From NCBI RefSeq assembly GCF_900177325.1, contig NZ_FXBL01000004.1, forward strand, positions 1,550,001 to 1,614,000: DNA of 64,000 bases, in the 5' to 3' direction. A program made the translations under genes and the position numbers. Below the pieces are notes generated by a model. The model made no database searches, had not been told where the DNA came from, and saw only the letters and a list, made by a program, of their open reading frames with translations. Shown in pieces: positions 43,228-52,366 of this stretch (the stretch's first letter is position 1; each line of letters opens with the position of its first letter). The DNA is from Mesorhizobium australicum (GTDB lineage Bacteria > Pseudomonadota > Alphaproteobacteria > Rhizobiales > Rhizobiaceae).

Positions 43228-44054
43228 AAGCTGACGGGGAAATAGCGCAGATAGAGCTCGGCGAAAGTGCCGTTGGCCTGCAGCTCTCGCAGCGCGAAGT
43301 TGAAAGCGTCGGCAAGAGCGGCATCCGATGGCCTGACCGCGATCGCGAGACCGAGGCCGAGCTGCTCCGGCGCGAGGTAAGGGCCGCCGACGAACCGGCA
43401 GCACGCCTGCGAGTCCGAGCCGACGAGCCAGAACGACAGCCGCATTCCGTCGCCGAATGCGCCATCGATCTTGCCGGCACGCAGGTCTTCGTAGAGCCAT
43501 TCGGTACGGCTGTAGGTGACCGGCTTCACGTCGCCGAAATAGCTGCGCAGGATCTGCTCATGCGCCGAGCCGGCCATGACGCCGATGCGCTTGCCGGACA
43601 GGGCGACGTGGAGAGGCTCGGCCACCGCGTTCGCCTTCTGCATGACAAAGCGGGCAGGGAACTGGAGGTATGGCCGGGTGAAGACGTAGCTTTCCCTGGT
43701 CGCGGGCGTGATCGCAAGGCCTGCCAGGATCGCCTCGCCGTCGCCCTTTGCGAGCGCATCCTCTAGCTCGGCCCACGGCAAAGCCTGGATCTGGCACTTG
43801 TCGCTGACACCGAGCTCGGCGCAGATGCGCCGCGCCAGATCGACGTGGAAGCCGGCAAGCCGGCCTTCGGAATCGATGTAGTTGAAGGGCGGGAAATCGA
43901 CTGTGGTCAGGAAGCGCAGTCGCTGGAGCCCTTCGAGCTGCGGCTTCGGCAGCCGCTCCTTCGGATCCCAGAAATTGGGGATCTGCGGCTCCGCGGACAG
44001 GGCCGCGCCGCACAGCGTGGTCAGGACGGCCAGGATCGCCAGCAGTCGTGTCAA
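43221..44054 (-). CDS. Extracellular solute-binding protein (family 3, amino acid type)
   Basis: Periplasmic receptor of an amino-acid-type ABC importer. A signal peptide is seen (LLAILAVLTTLCGAALSA), followed by the SBP_bac_3 domain: FLTTVDFPPFNYIDSEGRLA, GFHVDLARRICAELG, ITPATRESYVFTRPYLQ and GAFGDGMRLSFWL. The start is a TTG at 44054 after ccggagagcttc. Length 277 aa. No permease or ATPase gene is adjacent, so it may be an orphan receptor or work with a transporter elsewhere. The ligand is unknown. Confidence 0.87.
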   Translation of the reverse strand: MTRLLAILAVLTTLCGAALSAEPQIPNFWDPKERLPKPQLEGLQRLRFLTTVDFPPFNYIDSEGRLAGFHVDLARRICAELGVSDKCQIQALPWAELEDALAKGDGEAILAGLAITPATRESYVFTRPYLQFPARFVMQKANAVAEPLHVALSGKRIGVMAGSAHEQILRSYFGDVKPVTYSRTEWLYEDLRAGKIDGAFGDGMRLSFWLVGSDSQACCRFVGGPYLAPEQLGLGLAIAVRPSDAALADAFNFALRELQANGTFAELYLRYFPVSFY

Positions 44055-44290
44055 GAAGCTCTCCGGCTGTCTCCACCGGATCGGGCCGGCGTGAAATTAT
44101 CGATGCGACATAGCATGGCGCGGGATTGCGGCAAACGTCGGCACGGGACCGCATCACGCGGAGAAATGCCGGCATTGACGGAAGGGTGCGTCTTTGCAAG
44201 AGTGCAACCCATTGGGGAATTCGGTTGCTTGGGGCAGCGGCCGATCAACATGCATGAGCAGTTCTGGATCGGGGCAGTGCGCGGCGCCGG

Positions 44291-46294
44291 ATGTGTGCGC
44301 GCGTGCGCTATGCTGCGGGGGCGCGCTTGTCCGTCGCGGACGTGTCGGATGCGGGGGGAAGGACGGCGACGGCTGCGTTCGGCGCACGGCTGCCTGCGCT
44401 CACGCCAGGGGCGCGCGCCGAGCTCGACGAATGGTCGGCGCTGCTGCGGCGGCTGGGGGTCTCGCCGCGGCGTGCGGCCGATCTCGCCCTCACGGCCGAA
44501 CGCTGCGGCACCAGCCTGCCTGACGAGCTTCTTGCCTCGGGCGCCGTGGACGAAAATACGCTCTACCGTCAGATCGCGATGAAGCTCGGCCTGGCGTTTC
44601 GTCCGCAGCTTGCGTCTCGTGAGTTGCGGATCGACGCCGGCGACGCGCTCGAACTGCTGAAAAGCAACCGATCCCGGCTGCTCCAGGTGATCGGCGCCGG
44701 CGGCTTCGTCACATATGTCACGGCGCCAAGGCCCGGCGATTGTCCCCGCATGCGGCGCCTGATCCAGGATGCGCCAGCGCTTGCCGAGCGCATCTGCATC
44801 GTGCCTCCGTCGGTCGTTCGCCGCGCGCTGATCGAGATAGCCGCCCCGCGCCTCGCGGCGGCGACGCGCGACGGGCTGTTCGCGGCCCAGCCGCGCTTTT
44901 CCGCCAGGCTGGTGGTCAACGGCTGGCAGGGAACGCTGTTCGGCGGCCTCGTCGTCGGCCTTGCGACGGCGTTCGCCCTCGCCCCGGTGAGGGCGCTGCT
45001 CGCCCTGCACTTTTGCGCGACCTTCTTCTTTTTCTGCTGCGTCTGGATCCGGCTCGCCGCTGCGTTCGGAAAGGTCGCCCGGCCGCGGGTGAGCGCGGTC
45101 GGCCTCGATCCGGCGACGCTGCCGGTCTATTCGATCCTCGTGGCGCTGCGCGACGAGACGGACGTGTTGCCGGACCTCCTGTCCGCGCTCGGACGTATCT
45201 CCTGGCCGAGGGCGCGGCTGGAGGTGAAGTTCGTCTGCGAGGACGACGACCGCCGCACGATCGAGGCGCTGCGTGCGCACGGCCTTCGTCCCTGGGCGGA
45301 GATCATCGAGGTGCCGCGCGGCATGCCCGGCACCAAGCCCAACGCGCTGACCTACGCGCTTCCGCTCACCCGCGGCGAATTCATCGCCGTCTACGATGCG
45401 GAGGATCGGCCGCATCCGCTCCAGCTCTACGAGGCCTGGAGCCGCTTCCAGGCGGAGGACGAGGATCTTGCCTGCCTGCAGGCGCCGCTTGAGATCGACA
45501 ATGGCGCGGCGGGCATCCTTCCGCGCATGTTCGCGTTCGAATACGCGGCCCTGTTTCACCGCTTCCTGCCCTATCTCGCGCGGAAGGGGCTGTTTCTTCC
45601 CCTCGGCGGCACGTCCAATCATTTCCGCCGCTCCGCGCTCGAAGAGGTTGGCGCGTGGGACCCCTACAACGTCACCGAGGATGCGGACCTCGGCGTCCGT
45701 CTCGCGCGGCACGGCTATCGGACGGGCGTGATCTTCTCTCCCACCGGGGAGGAGGCGCCGGAACAGCCGATCGTCTGGCTGAAGCAGCGCACGCGCTGGC
45801 TGAAAGGGTGGGCGCAGACATGGCTCGTCCACATGCGCGACCCGGCGGAACTCGCATCCGATATCGGATTACGGTCTTTCGCCGCGGTCCAGATCCTGCT
45901 GGCGGGGTTGCTCGTCTCGTCGCTGCTGCATCCCATGCTGCTCGTGACGGGGATTTTTCTTGCGGCAAGGGCGATCGCAACTGGCGGACTGACGCCGATG
46001 CAGCTCTTCTTCTTCGCCATGGACGCCTTCAACCTCGTCCTGGGGTACGGCGCGTTCCTGCTGCTCGGCTGGCGCGCGAGCCGGCGGTCGTCGCGGCGAG
46101 GTTTCTGGAAGGTCGTGCTGTTCACGCCGCTCTACTGGATCATGATGTCCGCCGCCGCCTGGCGCGCGCTCTTCCAGCTGTTCACCCGCCCGCATCACTG
46201 GGAGAAGACGCCGCATGCGCGGCGCCGGCTTCGCGGCGGGGAGGCGAGGGCTGGCCGGGCTACAGTCCGAGGAACGCCGGGCCGTCGCCGATGA
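44291..46294 (+). CDS. Family 2 glycosyltransferase with N-terminal GspE-N-like domain
   Basis: A 667-residue membrane glycosyltransferase for a surface or secreted polysaccharide. Residues about 55-135 resemble the N-terminal domain of type II secretion ATPases ([20 protein letters not shown]), a c-di-GMP-linked module in some proteins. Membrane spans follow at about 205-250, then the GT2 domain with [24 protein letters not shown] (D-x-D), [10 protein letters not shown] and QRTRWLKGW (QxxRW), as in cellulose-synthase-like processive enzymes, and C-terminal spans (about 530-620). The last residues after KTPH are Arg-rich and overlap the PPK2 gene by 35 bases, so the original stop may have been lost. 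Confidence 0.87.
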   Translation: MCARVRYAAGARLSVADVSDAGGRTATAAFGARLPALTPGARAELDEWSALLRRLGVSPRRAADLALTAERCGTSLPDELLASGAVDENTLYRQIAMKLGLAFRPQLASRELRIDAGDALELLKSNRSRLLQVIGAGGFVTYVTAPRPGDCPRMRRLIQDAPALAERICIVPPSVVRRALIEIAAPRLAAATRDGLFAAQPRFSARLVVNGWQGTLFGGLVVGLATAFALAPVRALLALHFCATFFFFCCVWIRLAAAFGKVARPRVSAVGLDPATLPVYSILVALRDETDVLPDLLSALGRISWPRARLEVKFVCEDDDRRTIEALRAHGLRPWAEIIEVPRGMPGTKPNALTYALPLTRGEFIAVYDAEDRPHPLQLYEAWSRFQAEDEDLACLQAPLEIDNGAAGILPRMFAFEYAALFHRFLPYLARKGLFLPLGGTSNHFRRSALEEVGAWDPYNVTEDADLGVRLARHGYRTGVIFSPTGEEAPEQPIVWLKQRTRWLKGWAQTWLVHMRDPAELASDIGLRSFAAVQILLAGLLVSSLLHPMLLVTGIFLAARAIATGGLTPMQLFFFAMDAFNLVLGYGAFLLLGWRASRRSSRRGFWKVVLFTPLYWIMMSAAAWRALFQLFTRPHHWEKTPHARRRLRGGEARAGRATVRGTPGRRR

Positions 46295-47150
46295 TCTTCG
46301 GATCTTCCGCACCGATGACGGCCATGTCGCGTCCGGCATAGGGGATCGAGCGGAGCAGGCGCCGCATCACCGCGACCCGGGCCCTGCGCTTGTCGTTCGC
46401 GGCCACGATCGTCCATGGCGCATGGGCGCTGTGGGTCCGCGTGAGCATCGTGTCTCGGGCCTTGGTGTAGTCGTCCCACAGCTTCATGCCGGCGATGTCG
46501 ATCGGCGAGAACTTCCAGTTCTTAAGCGGCGAATGCCGCCGGTCGTGGAAGCGCTTCAACTGCATCTCCTGACCGATGCCAAGCCAGAACTTGAAGAAGC
46601 GGATTCCTTCCTTGGTGATGCGCTCTTCGAAGTGGGGCGTCTCGTCGAGGAATTTCTCGTGCTGCTCGGGCGTACAGAAGCCCATGACCGGCTCGACGCC
46701 GCCGCGATTGTACCAGGAACGGTCGAAGGTCACGAATTCACCGGCCGTCGGAAAATGTTTCACATAGCGTTGATAATACCACTGCCCGCGCTCGGTCTCT
46801 GTCGGCTTGGTGAGCGCGACGTTGCGCGCGGTGCGGGGGTTCATGAATTGTCGGACAACGAAGATCGTTCCGCCCTTGCCGGCGGCGTCGCGCCCCTCGA
46901 ACACGATCATCACCCGCTCGCCTGTCTCCTGAAGCCAGTGCTGCAGCTTCACGAGCTCCATCTGGAGCGTCTCGACCGCCTTGTCGTATTCCTTGTTCGC
47001 CAGCTTGTCGTCGTAGGGATAGCCACCCGACTTCAGCGCGTTCTTCTCCACCCAGTCCGGCAGCTTTGGATTGCCGACGTCGAAGGTCCGCTCCTTGCCT
47101 CCGATCTTGAGTTTCACCTTCTCGGACGGCTGGTCGTCGGTCTTCGCCAT
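46260..47150 (-). CDS. ppk2: Polyphosphate kinase 2
   Basis: Transfers phosphate between polyphosphate and nucleotides. The Walker A motif is [12 protein letters not shown] near residue 85, Walker B is [10 protein letters not shown], and the lid is [18 protein letters not shown], all typical of class I PPK2. The start at 47150 ([11 protein letters not shown]) is chosen over an in-frame start at 47177. Length 296 aa. It is divergent from phoR, which ties polyphosphate metabolism to phosphate sensing. Confidence 0.93.
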   Translation of the reverse strand: MAKTDDQPSEKVKLKIGGKERTFDVGNPKLPDWVEKNALKSGGYPYDDKLANKEYDKAVETLQMELVKLQHWLQETGERVMIVFEGRDAAGKGGTIFVVRQFMNPRTARNVALTKPTETERGQWYYQRYVKHFPTAGEFVTFDRSWYNRGGVEPVMGFCTPEQHEKFLDETPHFEERITKEGIRFFKFWLGIGQEMQLKRFHDRRHSPLKNWKFSPIDIAGMKLWDDYTKARDTMLTRTHSAHAPWTIVAANDKRRARVAVMRRLLRSIPYAGRDMAVIGAEDPKIIGDGPAFLGL

Positions 47151-47287
47151 GCTGCGGGCACCTTTTTCTCGTTTCAACTCATGCTATTGGGAGGGGCGAC
47201 GCGCGTAAAGCGCGTTGTCGCCGGACCATGACGGTCCAGGATGGACGAGGTGCCGGCCGCGTGGGCCGCGGGTTTGCCGAGGGGCAG

Positions 47288-48541
47288 ATGGAAGGTTCCG
47301 GCCTGGGCGAAAACGTGACGCACCGCCTCCTGTCGGCGCGCTGGATCCTCGTCGCCTCCATTGCCGGCGTCTTTCTCGTCGCCTCGCAGGGCGCCGCGGG
47401 CTACGGCCTTGCGGCCGCCGTCTGCGCGATCGTTGTCGCCGTGGCCGCGTTTGCGCCGCGCCGCAGTCTTCGCGAGCGCCGGGCGGACAGGGAGGCGGAG
47501 GCCAATCGGCCGGCGCTGGCCTCGATGACCGCCGAGGCATTGGCCGCCGCCGTCAGCGACCCGATGGTCATCTTCGACCGCAGCGGCTCTGTCGTCCACG
47601 TCAACAGCGCCTGCGCGGTGGCCTTTCCGGGCCTGTCGACGGGCACGTCGCTGTCGCTGCGCTTCCGGGCGCCGGAGATGCAGGAGATGCTCGCCAGGGC
47701 GCTGGCGCAGGGCCGACCGCTGTCGATCGACTATTCCGAGAAGGTGCCGGTGGAGCGTTTCTTCCGTGTGGCCGTGTCGCCCGTGGGCGACGGCGGCGAC
47801 CGGCTCGTGATGATCTTCAAGGACCAGAGCGAGATCCGCCGCATCGACCGCATGCGGGCCGATTTCATCGCCAATGCAAGCCACGAACTGCGCACGCCCC
47901 TGGCTTCGATCGCGGGCTTCATCGAGACGCTGCGCGGGCCGGCAAAGGACGATCCGGCGGCGCGCGAGCAGTTCCTCCAGATCATGCAGACTCAAACCGC
48001 GCGCATGGCGCGGCTGATCGACGACCTGCTCTCGCTGTCCAGGCTGGAAATGAAGCCCTATCTCAGCCCGTCTGACAGGGTGGACCTCAAGCCGCTGATC
48101 GAGGGCGTCATCGACGCGCTCAATCCGCTGGCGGAGGAGTCCGGGGTGCGGATCGACGCGGCCCTCGGTGGCGATCCGCTGATCGTGGCGGGCAACCGCG
48201 ACGAACTTATCCAGGTGTTCGAGAACCTGCTCGAAAATGCCTGCAAATACGGTCGCAGCGGCGGGCTGGTGGAGGTGACGGTCAACCGCGCCGGGCAGCA
48301 GAACGGCATCGATGTCTCCGTGCGCGACCATGGTCCTGGCATCCCGGAAGAACACATTCCGCGCCTGACCGAGCGCTTCTACCGCGTCGACGTCGAGACG
48401 AGCCGCGGCCAGAAAGGAACGGGTCTCGGCCTCGCGATCGTCAAGCACATCCTGACCCGTCACCGGGCGCGCCTTACCATCGGGTCGCGGCCGGGCGAGG
48501 GGGCGACCTTCACGGTTCATTTCCCGCCCGCCGGCATCTGA
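47288..48541 (+). CDS. phoR: Phosphate-regulon sensor histidine kinase PhoR-like
   Basis: A 417-residue membrane kinase. Two spans lie near the N-terminus (LLSARWILVASIAGVFLVA, LAAAVCAIVVAVAAFA), then a PAS-like domain (about 90-180, VIFDRSGSVVHVNSA), the HisKA box NASHELRTPLAS with His199, and the ATPase domain with NLLENACKYG (N box), VRDHGPGIPEEH (G1) and KGTGLGLAIVKH (G2). phoU follows after 84 bases, which identifies it as PhoR. An ATG at 47228 is in frame; I prefer 47288 because of the gaggggcag ribosome site. No pst transporter genes or phoB are beside it, which is unusual. Confidence 0.9.
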   Translation: MEGSGLGENVTHRLLSARWILVASIAGVFLVASQGAAGYGLAAAVCAIVVAVAAFAPRRSLRERRADREAEANRPALASMTAEALAAAVSDPMVIFDRSGSVVHVNSACAVAFPGLSTGTSLSLRFRAPEMQEMLARALAQGRPLSIDYSEKVPVERFFRVAVSPVGDGGDRLVMIFKDQSEIRRIDRMRADFIANASHELRTPLASIAGFIETLRGPAKDDPAAREQFLQIMQTQTARMARLIDDLLSLSRLEMKPYLSPSDRVDLKPLIEGVIDALNPLAEESGVRIDAALGGDPLIVAGNRDELIQVFENLLENACKYGRSGGLVEVTVNRAGQQNGIDVSVRDHGPGIPEEHIPRLTERFYRVDVETSRGQKGTGLGLAIVKHILTRHRARLTIGSRPGEGATFTVHFPPAGI

Positions 48542-48625
48542 ATGAAACATATGACGGCTTCTTTTTTCCGTCATCGCCATGCTTTAGCGTGTCGATTCAA
48601 CCTGTCGGAGGTTTGAAGTCGCTCA

Positions 48626-49348
48626 ATGCAAACGCAGCACATCGTTCGGGCCTATGATTCCGACCTGAAATATCTGGCGAGCCGGATCGCTGCGATGGGC
48701 GGCCATGCGGAGCGGATGGTCGAGCAGGCCGTGCAGGCGCTCGTCACCTCCGACCTCGGGCTAGCGAAGAAGGTGGTCGAGGACGATGCGGTGCTGGACG
48801 AGGGCCAGCGCGAGGTGGACGAGAAGGCGATCGTCGTGATTGCCAAGCGCCAGCCGATGGCCGACGACCTGCGCGAGATCATCGGGGCGATCCGCATCTC
48901 GGGCGACCTCGAGCGTGTTGGCGACCTCGGCAAGAACATCGCCAAGCGCGTCGTCGCGGTGACCGAGACCCAGCAGCCGCTCAGCCTGTTCCGGGGCCTG
49001 GAGGCGCTCGCCGAACTCGCGCTGACCCAACTCAAGGAGGTGCTCGACACCTACGCGTCGCGCTCGATGGACAGGATCTCGTTCGTGCGCGACCGCGACG
49101 ACCAGATCGACGCGATGTACACCTCGCTGTTCCGCGAACTCCTCACCTACATGATGGAAGACCCGCGCAACATCACAGCCTGCACCCATCTCCTGTTCTG
49201 CGCCAAGAACATCGAGCGCATCGGCGATCATGCCACCAACATCGCCGAGACGGTCTACTACGTCGTCACCGGCCAGCAAATGCCGCCGGAACGCCCGAAG
49301 GAGGACAAGAGCCACAAGGTGATGCTCGAGGACCTGGTGGACGATTGA
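48626..49348 (+). CDS. phoU: Phosphate transport system regulatory protein PhoU
   Basis: Negative regulator of the Pho regulon that links the Pst transporter to PhoR. The two three-helix PhoU bundles with their metal-binding acidic motifs are clear: RISGDLERVGDLGKNIAKR (E-R-x-x-D) in the first half and LLFCAKNIERIGDHATNIAE in the second. Length 240 aa is standard. It starts 84 bases after phoR and ends 22 bases before the promoter of the second toxin-antitoxin module. pstSCAB and phoB are not adjacent. Confidence 0.96.
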   Translation: MQTQHIVRAYDSDLKYLASRIAAMGGHAERMVEQAVQALVTSDLGLAKKVVEDDAVLDEGQREVDEKAIVVIAKRQPMADDLREIIGAIRISGDLERVGDLGKNIAKRVVAVTETQQPLSLFRGLEALAELALTQLKEVLDTYASRSMDRISFVRDRDDQIDAMYTSLFRELLTYMMEDPRNITACTHLLFCAKNIERIGDHATNIAETVYYVVTGQQMPPERPKEDKSHKVMLEDLVDD

Positions 49349-49369
49349 GCGCACTGAGAACAAGCTCAT

Positions 49370-49408
49370 TTGACAATCATCCGTATGTTCCGTAACATAC
49401 GGATGATT
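49370..49408 (+). promoter_or_regulatory. Promoter buried in a perfect inverted repeat before Phd/PemK module 2
   Basis: Arms of 15 bases (49375-49389, AATCATCCGTATGTT, and 49394-49408, its exact complement) flank the spacer CCGT. TTGACA at 49370-49375 and TAACAT at 49393-49398, 17 bases apart, form a near-consensus promoter that overlaps the repeat. This is a typical autorepressed toxin-antitoxin promoter; the antitoxin start is at 49423. Confidence 0.85.
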
Positions 49409-49422
49409 TATGGAGCAGGCAG

Positions 49423-49719
49423 ATGGTAACCGTTCCGGCAAGCGAGCTTCAGAAGAACTTTGGCGAATGGCACGACCGTTCGTACGAAGGGCCGGTGGAA
49501 ATTACCCGATATGGCAGGACGACTGCGTTTCTCGTCTCTGCGCCTCTTTTCGAGGCAATGTGGTCGTCCTACCGGAGGGCAATTTCGGCCAGCGCCCTGT
49601 CCGTCGGGGATATCGACCTGATCCTCCGATCGGAGGTCGAGACCGACCGACCATATAATCTCGACGACATTCCGGATGAGGACACTACGAGCCGCTCTCC
49701 ATCGACCTCTGATCGCTAG
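49423..49719 (+). CDS. Phd/YefM-like antitoxin, copy 2
   Basis: A 98-residue protein: MVTVPASELQKNFGEWHDRS followed by PVEITRYGRTTAFLVSAPLF is the Phd/YefM DNA-binding fold, and the tail (DIDLILRSEVETDRPYNLDD) is acidic and toxin-binding in type. The start follows ggagcaggcag. The gene lies 9 bases before the toxin. The overlapping promoter and palindrome upstream show probable autoregulation. Base composition is lower in GC than phoU. Confidence 0.87.
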   Translation: MVTVPASELQKNFGEWHDRSYEGPVEITRYGRTTAFLVSAPLFEAMWSSYRRAISASALSVGDIDLILRSEVETDRPYNLDDIPDEDTTSRSPSTSDR

Positions 49720-49728
49720 GAGCGATCG

Positions 49729-50175
49729 TTGAAGATCCCGGCGACGCCACCCGTCGGGTCGGTCATCGCCTATGAATATCTCTGGCTGTCCAAAGCGGGC
49801 CGCCGGGAAGACGGCGAGAAGGTCTACCCCGCGGCGATCGTCATGGCACGGCGCGACATCGGTCCGACTCCAGTCGCGTTCGTCCTGGGCATCTCCCACA
49901 TGCCGCCGGACGGGAGACGGGCACTTGAGGTCCCAGCGAAGCTCAAGCGGCACCTCGGCCTCGATAGCAAGCCGTCGTGGATCTATACGGACGAGCTGAA
50001 CATATTCGCCTGGCCTGGACCGGACTTGCGTCCGGCAAGTCATCTGTCGCTACTCCCGGGCGCTCGGGACAGCTGCGTCGGCGCGCTTCCGAGCGACTGG
50101 TTCAGAGCGGTCACGAGCCATATGGCGGAAAGCCATCGGATGGGAAGTGTCCGCACCGTCCGCCGCTCGACCTGA
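49729..50175 (+). CDS. PemK-like toxin of a Phd/PemK-type module, copy 2
   Basis: A 148-residue paralogue of the toxin at 41211-41648. Shared blocks are PVGSVIAYEYLWLSKAG, YPAAIVMARRD, VLGISHMP, VPAKLKRHLGLDSKPSW and NIFAWPGPDLRPAS. The start is a TTG at 49729 after ctaggagcgatcg, with the SD at good distance. Toxin status is inferred from the PemK resemblance and the antitoxin upstream. It stands where phoB is often found downstream of phoU in rhizobia. Confidence 0.82.
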   Translation: MKIPATPPVGSVIAYEYLWLSKAGRREDGEKVYPAAIVMARRDIGPTPVAFVLGISHMPPDGRRALEVPAKLKRHLGLDSKPSWIYTDELNIFAWPGPDLRPASHLSLLPGARDSCVGALPSDWFRAVTSHMAESHRMGSVRTVRRST

Positions 50176-50225
50176 CCTCCGCGGTCAGATCTTATGCATC
50201 CGGAAAAGCTCAGGAATAGCGCCGC

Positions 50226-50759
50226 CTATCGGTTCCGACGGCGCTCGGCGGCGGGCTGGAAGGCCAGTTTTGCGTGATACTTGCAGTAGGGGCCCGTCTC
50301 GGCGGACTCGTTGCCGCAGAAGGAGAAGTCCTCGCTGAGGGGATCGCCGTTGGGCCACTTGCAGGTGCGCTCGGTCAGCTCCACCAGGCGCAGCCGGCGC
50401 GAGATCGGCACGACGACGTTGTTCTGCACCGGGCGGATATAGGTCTGGGCGACCGCCTCGGTGTCGAACTGCACCTGAAGCGCCGTGGCTCCGATCGAAG
50501 CGGGCATGGAACGGGTCTGGCTCGACATGCGTCCAGCCGACTTCGACACGCTGCCGGCGCTCACGGCAGCCTTCGGCGCCTTCTTTTGCCGTGCCGGCGC
50601 GGCGGTCGCCCGCCCGCGGCTCGACAGCTTGAGCCGATGGACCTTGCCAATCACCGCATTGCGGCTGACGCCACCGAGGCTCGCCGCGATCTGGCTGGCG
50701 CTCAGGCCCTCGCTCCAAAGCTTCTTGAGAAGTTCGACGCGCTCGTCATTCCAGTTCAT
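50226..50759 (-). CDS. gcrA: Cell-cycle regulator GcrA
   Basis: A transcription factor that works with RNA polymerase sigma-70 at promoters with CcrM-methylated GANTC sites. The N-terminal domain is [20 protein letters not shown], then [20 protein letters not shown]; a basic Ala-rich linker follows; the C-terminus has the [10 protein letters not shown] and [16 protein letters not shown] cysteine/histidine blocks that bind sigma. Length 177 aa is standard. It confirms the alphaproteobacterial origin. A GAATC site stands 34 bases before its start, allowing self-regulation by methylation. Confidence 0.97.
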   Translation of the reverse strand: MNWNDERVELLKKLWSEGLSASQIAASLGGVSRNAVIGKVHRLKLSSRGRATAAPARQKKAPKAAVSAGSVSKSAGRMSSQTRSMPASIGATALQVQFDTEAVAQTYIRPVQNNVVVPISRRLRLVELTERTCKWPNGDPLSEDFSFCGNESAETGPYCKYHAKLAFQPAAERRRNR

Positions 50760-50792
50760 CTATCACGATCCTCGCGAAGTCGTGCGGAGCAG

Positions 50793-50797
50793 GAATC
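50793..50797. promoter_or_regulatory. gcrA: GANTC site in the gcrA promoter region
   Basis: GAATC is 34 bases upstream of the gcrA start. CcrM methylation of the gcrA promoter is known in Caulobacter; this single site is a candidate by position only. Confidence 0.35.
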
Positions 50798-50844
50798 CAA
50801 AAGCAACCCGGTAAACCGGGCAACACCACATCTATTCGGATTGA

Positions 50845-50873
50845 TTGGTCCGCCGCACGAAATCTGGTATTTT
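50845..50873 (+). promoter_or_regulatory. Candidate promoter for the gcrA-argD intergenic RNA
   Basis: TTGGTC (50845-50850) and TATTTT (50868-50873) are 17 bases apart and would start transcription near 50880. The match is moderate and rests on spacing and on the terminator found 200 bases downstream. Confidence 0.4.
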
Positions 50874-50879
50874 GTTGTC

Positions 50880-51086
50880 CTTAAACTACCGGTCGGTGGA
50901 CTCCGTGACAAGAGTCCCGGATGCAACACGAATCGGATTTTTTGGTTTTCCCCAACTTGGGGCAGGGTGCCTGTCGACAGACCGGCAAAGCATCGGGCGG
51001 CACGCGTCCACTGCGATCCCCGCATTGACATTGCGGGCGAAAAAACCAATATTCCGCCAGCAGGCCGCCCCTCGGGCGGCTTTTTT
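50880..51086 (+). ncRNA. Candidate structured RNA or argD leader with attenuator
   Basis: The 381-base gap between gcrA and argD has no convincing gene. From a promoter-like element near 50860 to a strong terminator at 51086 there are about 207 bases with further stem-loops: CCCCA-ACT-TGGGG (50950-50962) and CCCGCA/TGCGGG (51019-51037). A free-standing small RNA is one reading. The other is an argD leader, since the terminator ends 54 bases before the argD start and could be conditional. Rhizobia have several conserved intergenic RNA families (the alpha-r series), one of which could match; I cannot check this. Confidence 0.5.
51064..51086 (+). terminator. Intrinsic terminator or attenuator upstream of argD
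   Basis: GCCGCCC-CTC-GGGCGGC followed directly by six T. A perfect 7-bp stem plus T-tract is a strong terminator and needs a transcript arriving from the left on the plus strand, although the only upstream gene (gcrA) points the other way. Confidence 0.88.
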
Positions 51087-51140
51087 GATTTGGGGTTTGA
51101 ATTCGGCGAAAACAAGGTCCGTGCCGGAAGCCGGGCCACA

Positions 51141-52352
51141 ATGCCGCGGATGGTGATGATGAACAGTGGAGCCCTCTTCGAGACCTTTGCACGTGCGCCG
51201 TTGGCCTTCGAGCGAGGCGAAGGTTGCTGGCTCATCACCGCGGGCGGCGAGCGATATCTCGATTTCGCCGGCGGCATCGCGGTCAACTCGCTTGGGCACT
51301 GCCATCCGCATCTGGTCGCCGCCCTGACCGAGCAGGCGGGCAAGCTCTGGCACGTCTCGAACCTCTATAATGTACCGGGCCAGGAGCGGCTTGCGGAGCG
51401 GCTGGTCCAAAACAGCTTCGCCGATCGCGTCTTCTTCACCAATTCCGGCGCCGAAGCGTTGGAATGCGCGATCAAGACCGCGCGGCGCTACCACTATACG
51501 AACGGGCATCCCGAGCGTTTCCGCATCATCACGTTCGAAGGTGCCTTCCACGGCCGCACGCTGGCGACGATCGCCGCCGGGGGCCAGAAGAAATATATGG
51601 AGGGCTTCGGTCCCAAGGTCGAAGGCTTCGACCAGGTGCCGTTCTTCGATCTGGACGCGGTGAAGGCTGCGATCACGCCGGAGACGGCGGCGATCCTGAT
51701 CGAGCCGCTGCAGGGCGAGGGCGGCATCCGCGAATTGCCGCAGGGTGGCCTGGCGGCGCTGCGCAAGCTGTGCGACGAGCACGGCCTGCTGCTCGTCCTC
51801 GACGAGGTGCAGACCGGCGTCGGCCGCACCGGCAAGCTGTTCGCCTATCAGTGGACGGACGTCGAGCCCGACATCGTCGCGATCGCCAAGGGCATCGGCG
51901 GCGGCTTCCCGATGGGCGCGTGTCTGGCGACGGACGCGGCCGCCGCCGGCATGACGGCCGGCACGCACGGCACCACTTTCGGCGGCAATCCGCTCGCCAT
52001 GGCTGTCGGCAATGCCGTGCTCGATGTCGTCCTGTCCGACGGCTTCCTCGACGAGGTGAGCCGCAAGGGCTTGCTTCTGAAGCAGGGCCTGGCCGCTGTC
52101 GCCGACGATTTCCCGCAGGTGGTGGAAGGCATTCGCGGCGTCGGCCTCATGGCCGGCCTCAAATGCCGGATGCCGAACATCGACGTGAACAAGGCGCTGC
52201 GTGGCCAGCATCTTCTCGCGGCACCCGCCGGAGACAATGTCGTTCGCCTCCTGCCGCCTCTGATTGCCGACGACGACGAGATCCGTATCGCGGTCGACCG
52301 CATCCGCGCGGCCGCGGCCAACCTCGCCGCAGCGATCGACAACGCCGCCTGA
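51141..52352 (+). CDS. argD: Acetylornithine aminotransferase
   Basis: A PLP enzyme that makes N-acetylornithine from the semialdehyde and glutamate in arginine synthesis. It has [65 protein letters not shown] and [13 protein letters not shown] with the PLP lysine at 250. Several ATGs stand at the start (51141, 51150, 51156, 51159); I use the first, giving 403 aa. argF follows after 14 bases, then hslO, an order typical of rhizobia. Confidence 0.95.
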   Translation: MPRMVMMNSGALFETFARAPLAFERGEGCWLITAGGERYLDFAGGIAVNSLGHCHPHLVAALTEQAGKLWHVSNLYNVPGQERLAERLVQNSFADRVFFTNSGAEALECAIKTARRYHYTNGHPERFRIITFEGAFHGRTLATIAAGGQKKYMEGFGPKVEGFDQVPFFDLDAVKAAITPETAAILIEPLQGEGGIRELPQGGLAALRKLCDEHGLLLVLDEVQTGVGRTGKLFAYQWTDVEPDIVAIAKGIGGGFPMGACLATDAAAAGMTAGTHGTTFGGNPLAMAVGNAVLDVVLSDGFLDEVSRKGLLLKQGLAAVADDFPQVVEGIRGVGLMAGLKCRMPNIDVNKALRGQHLLAAPAGDNVVRLLPPLIADDDEIRIAVDRIRAAAANLAAAIDNAA

Positions 52353-52366
52353 GGCGGGAGAGTTTC

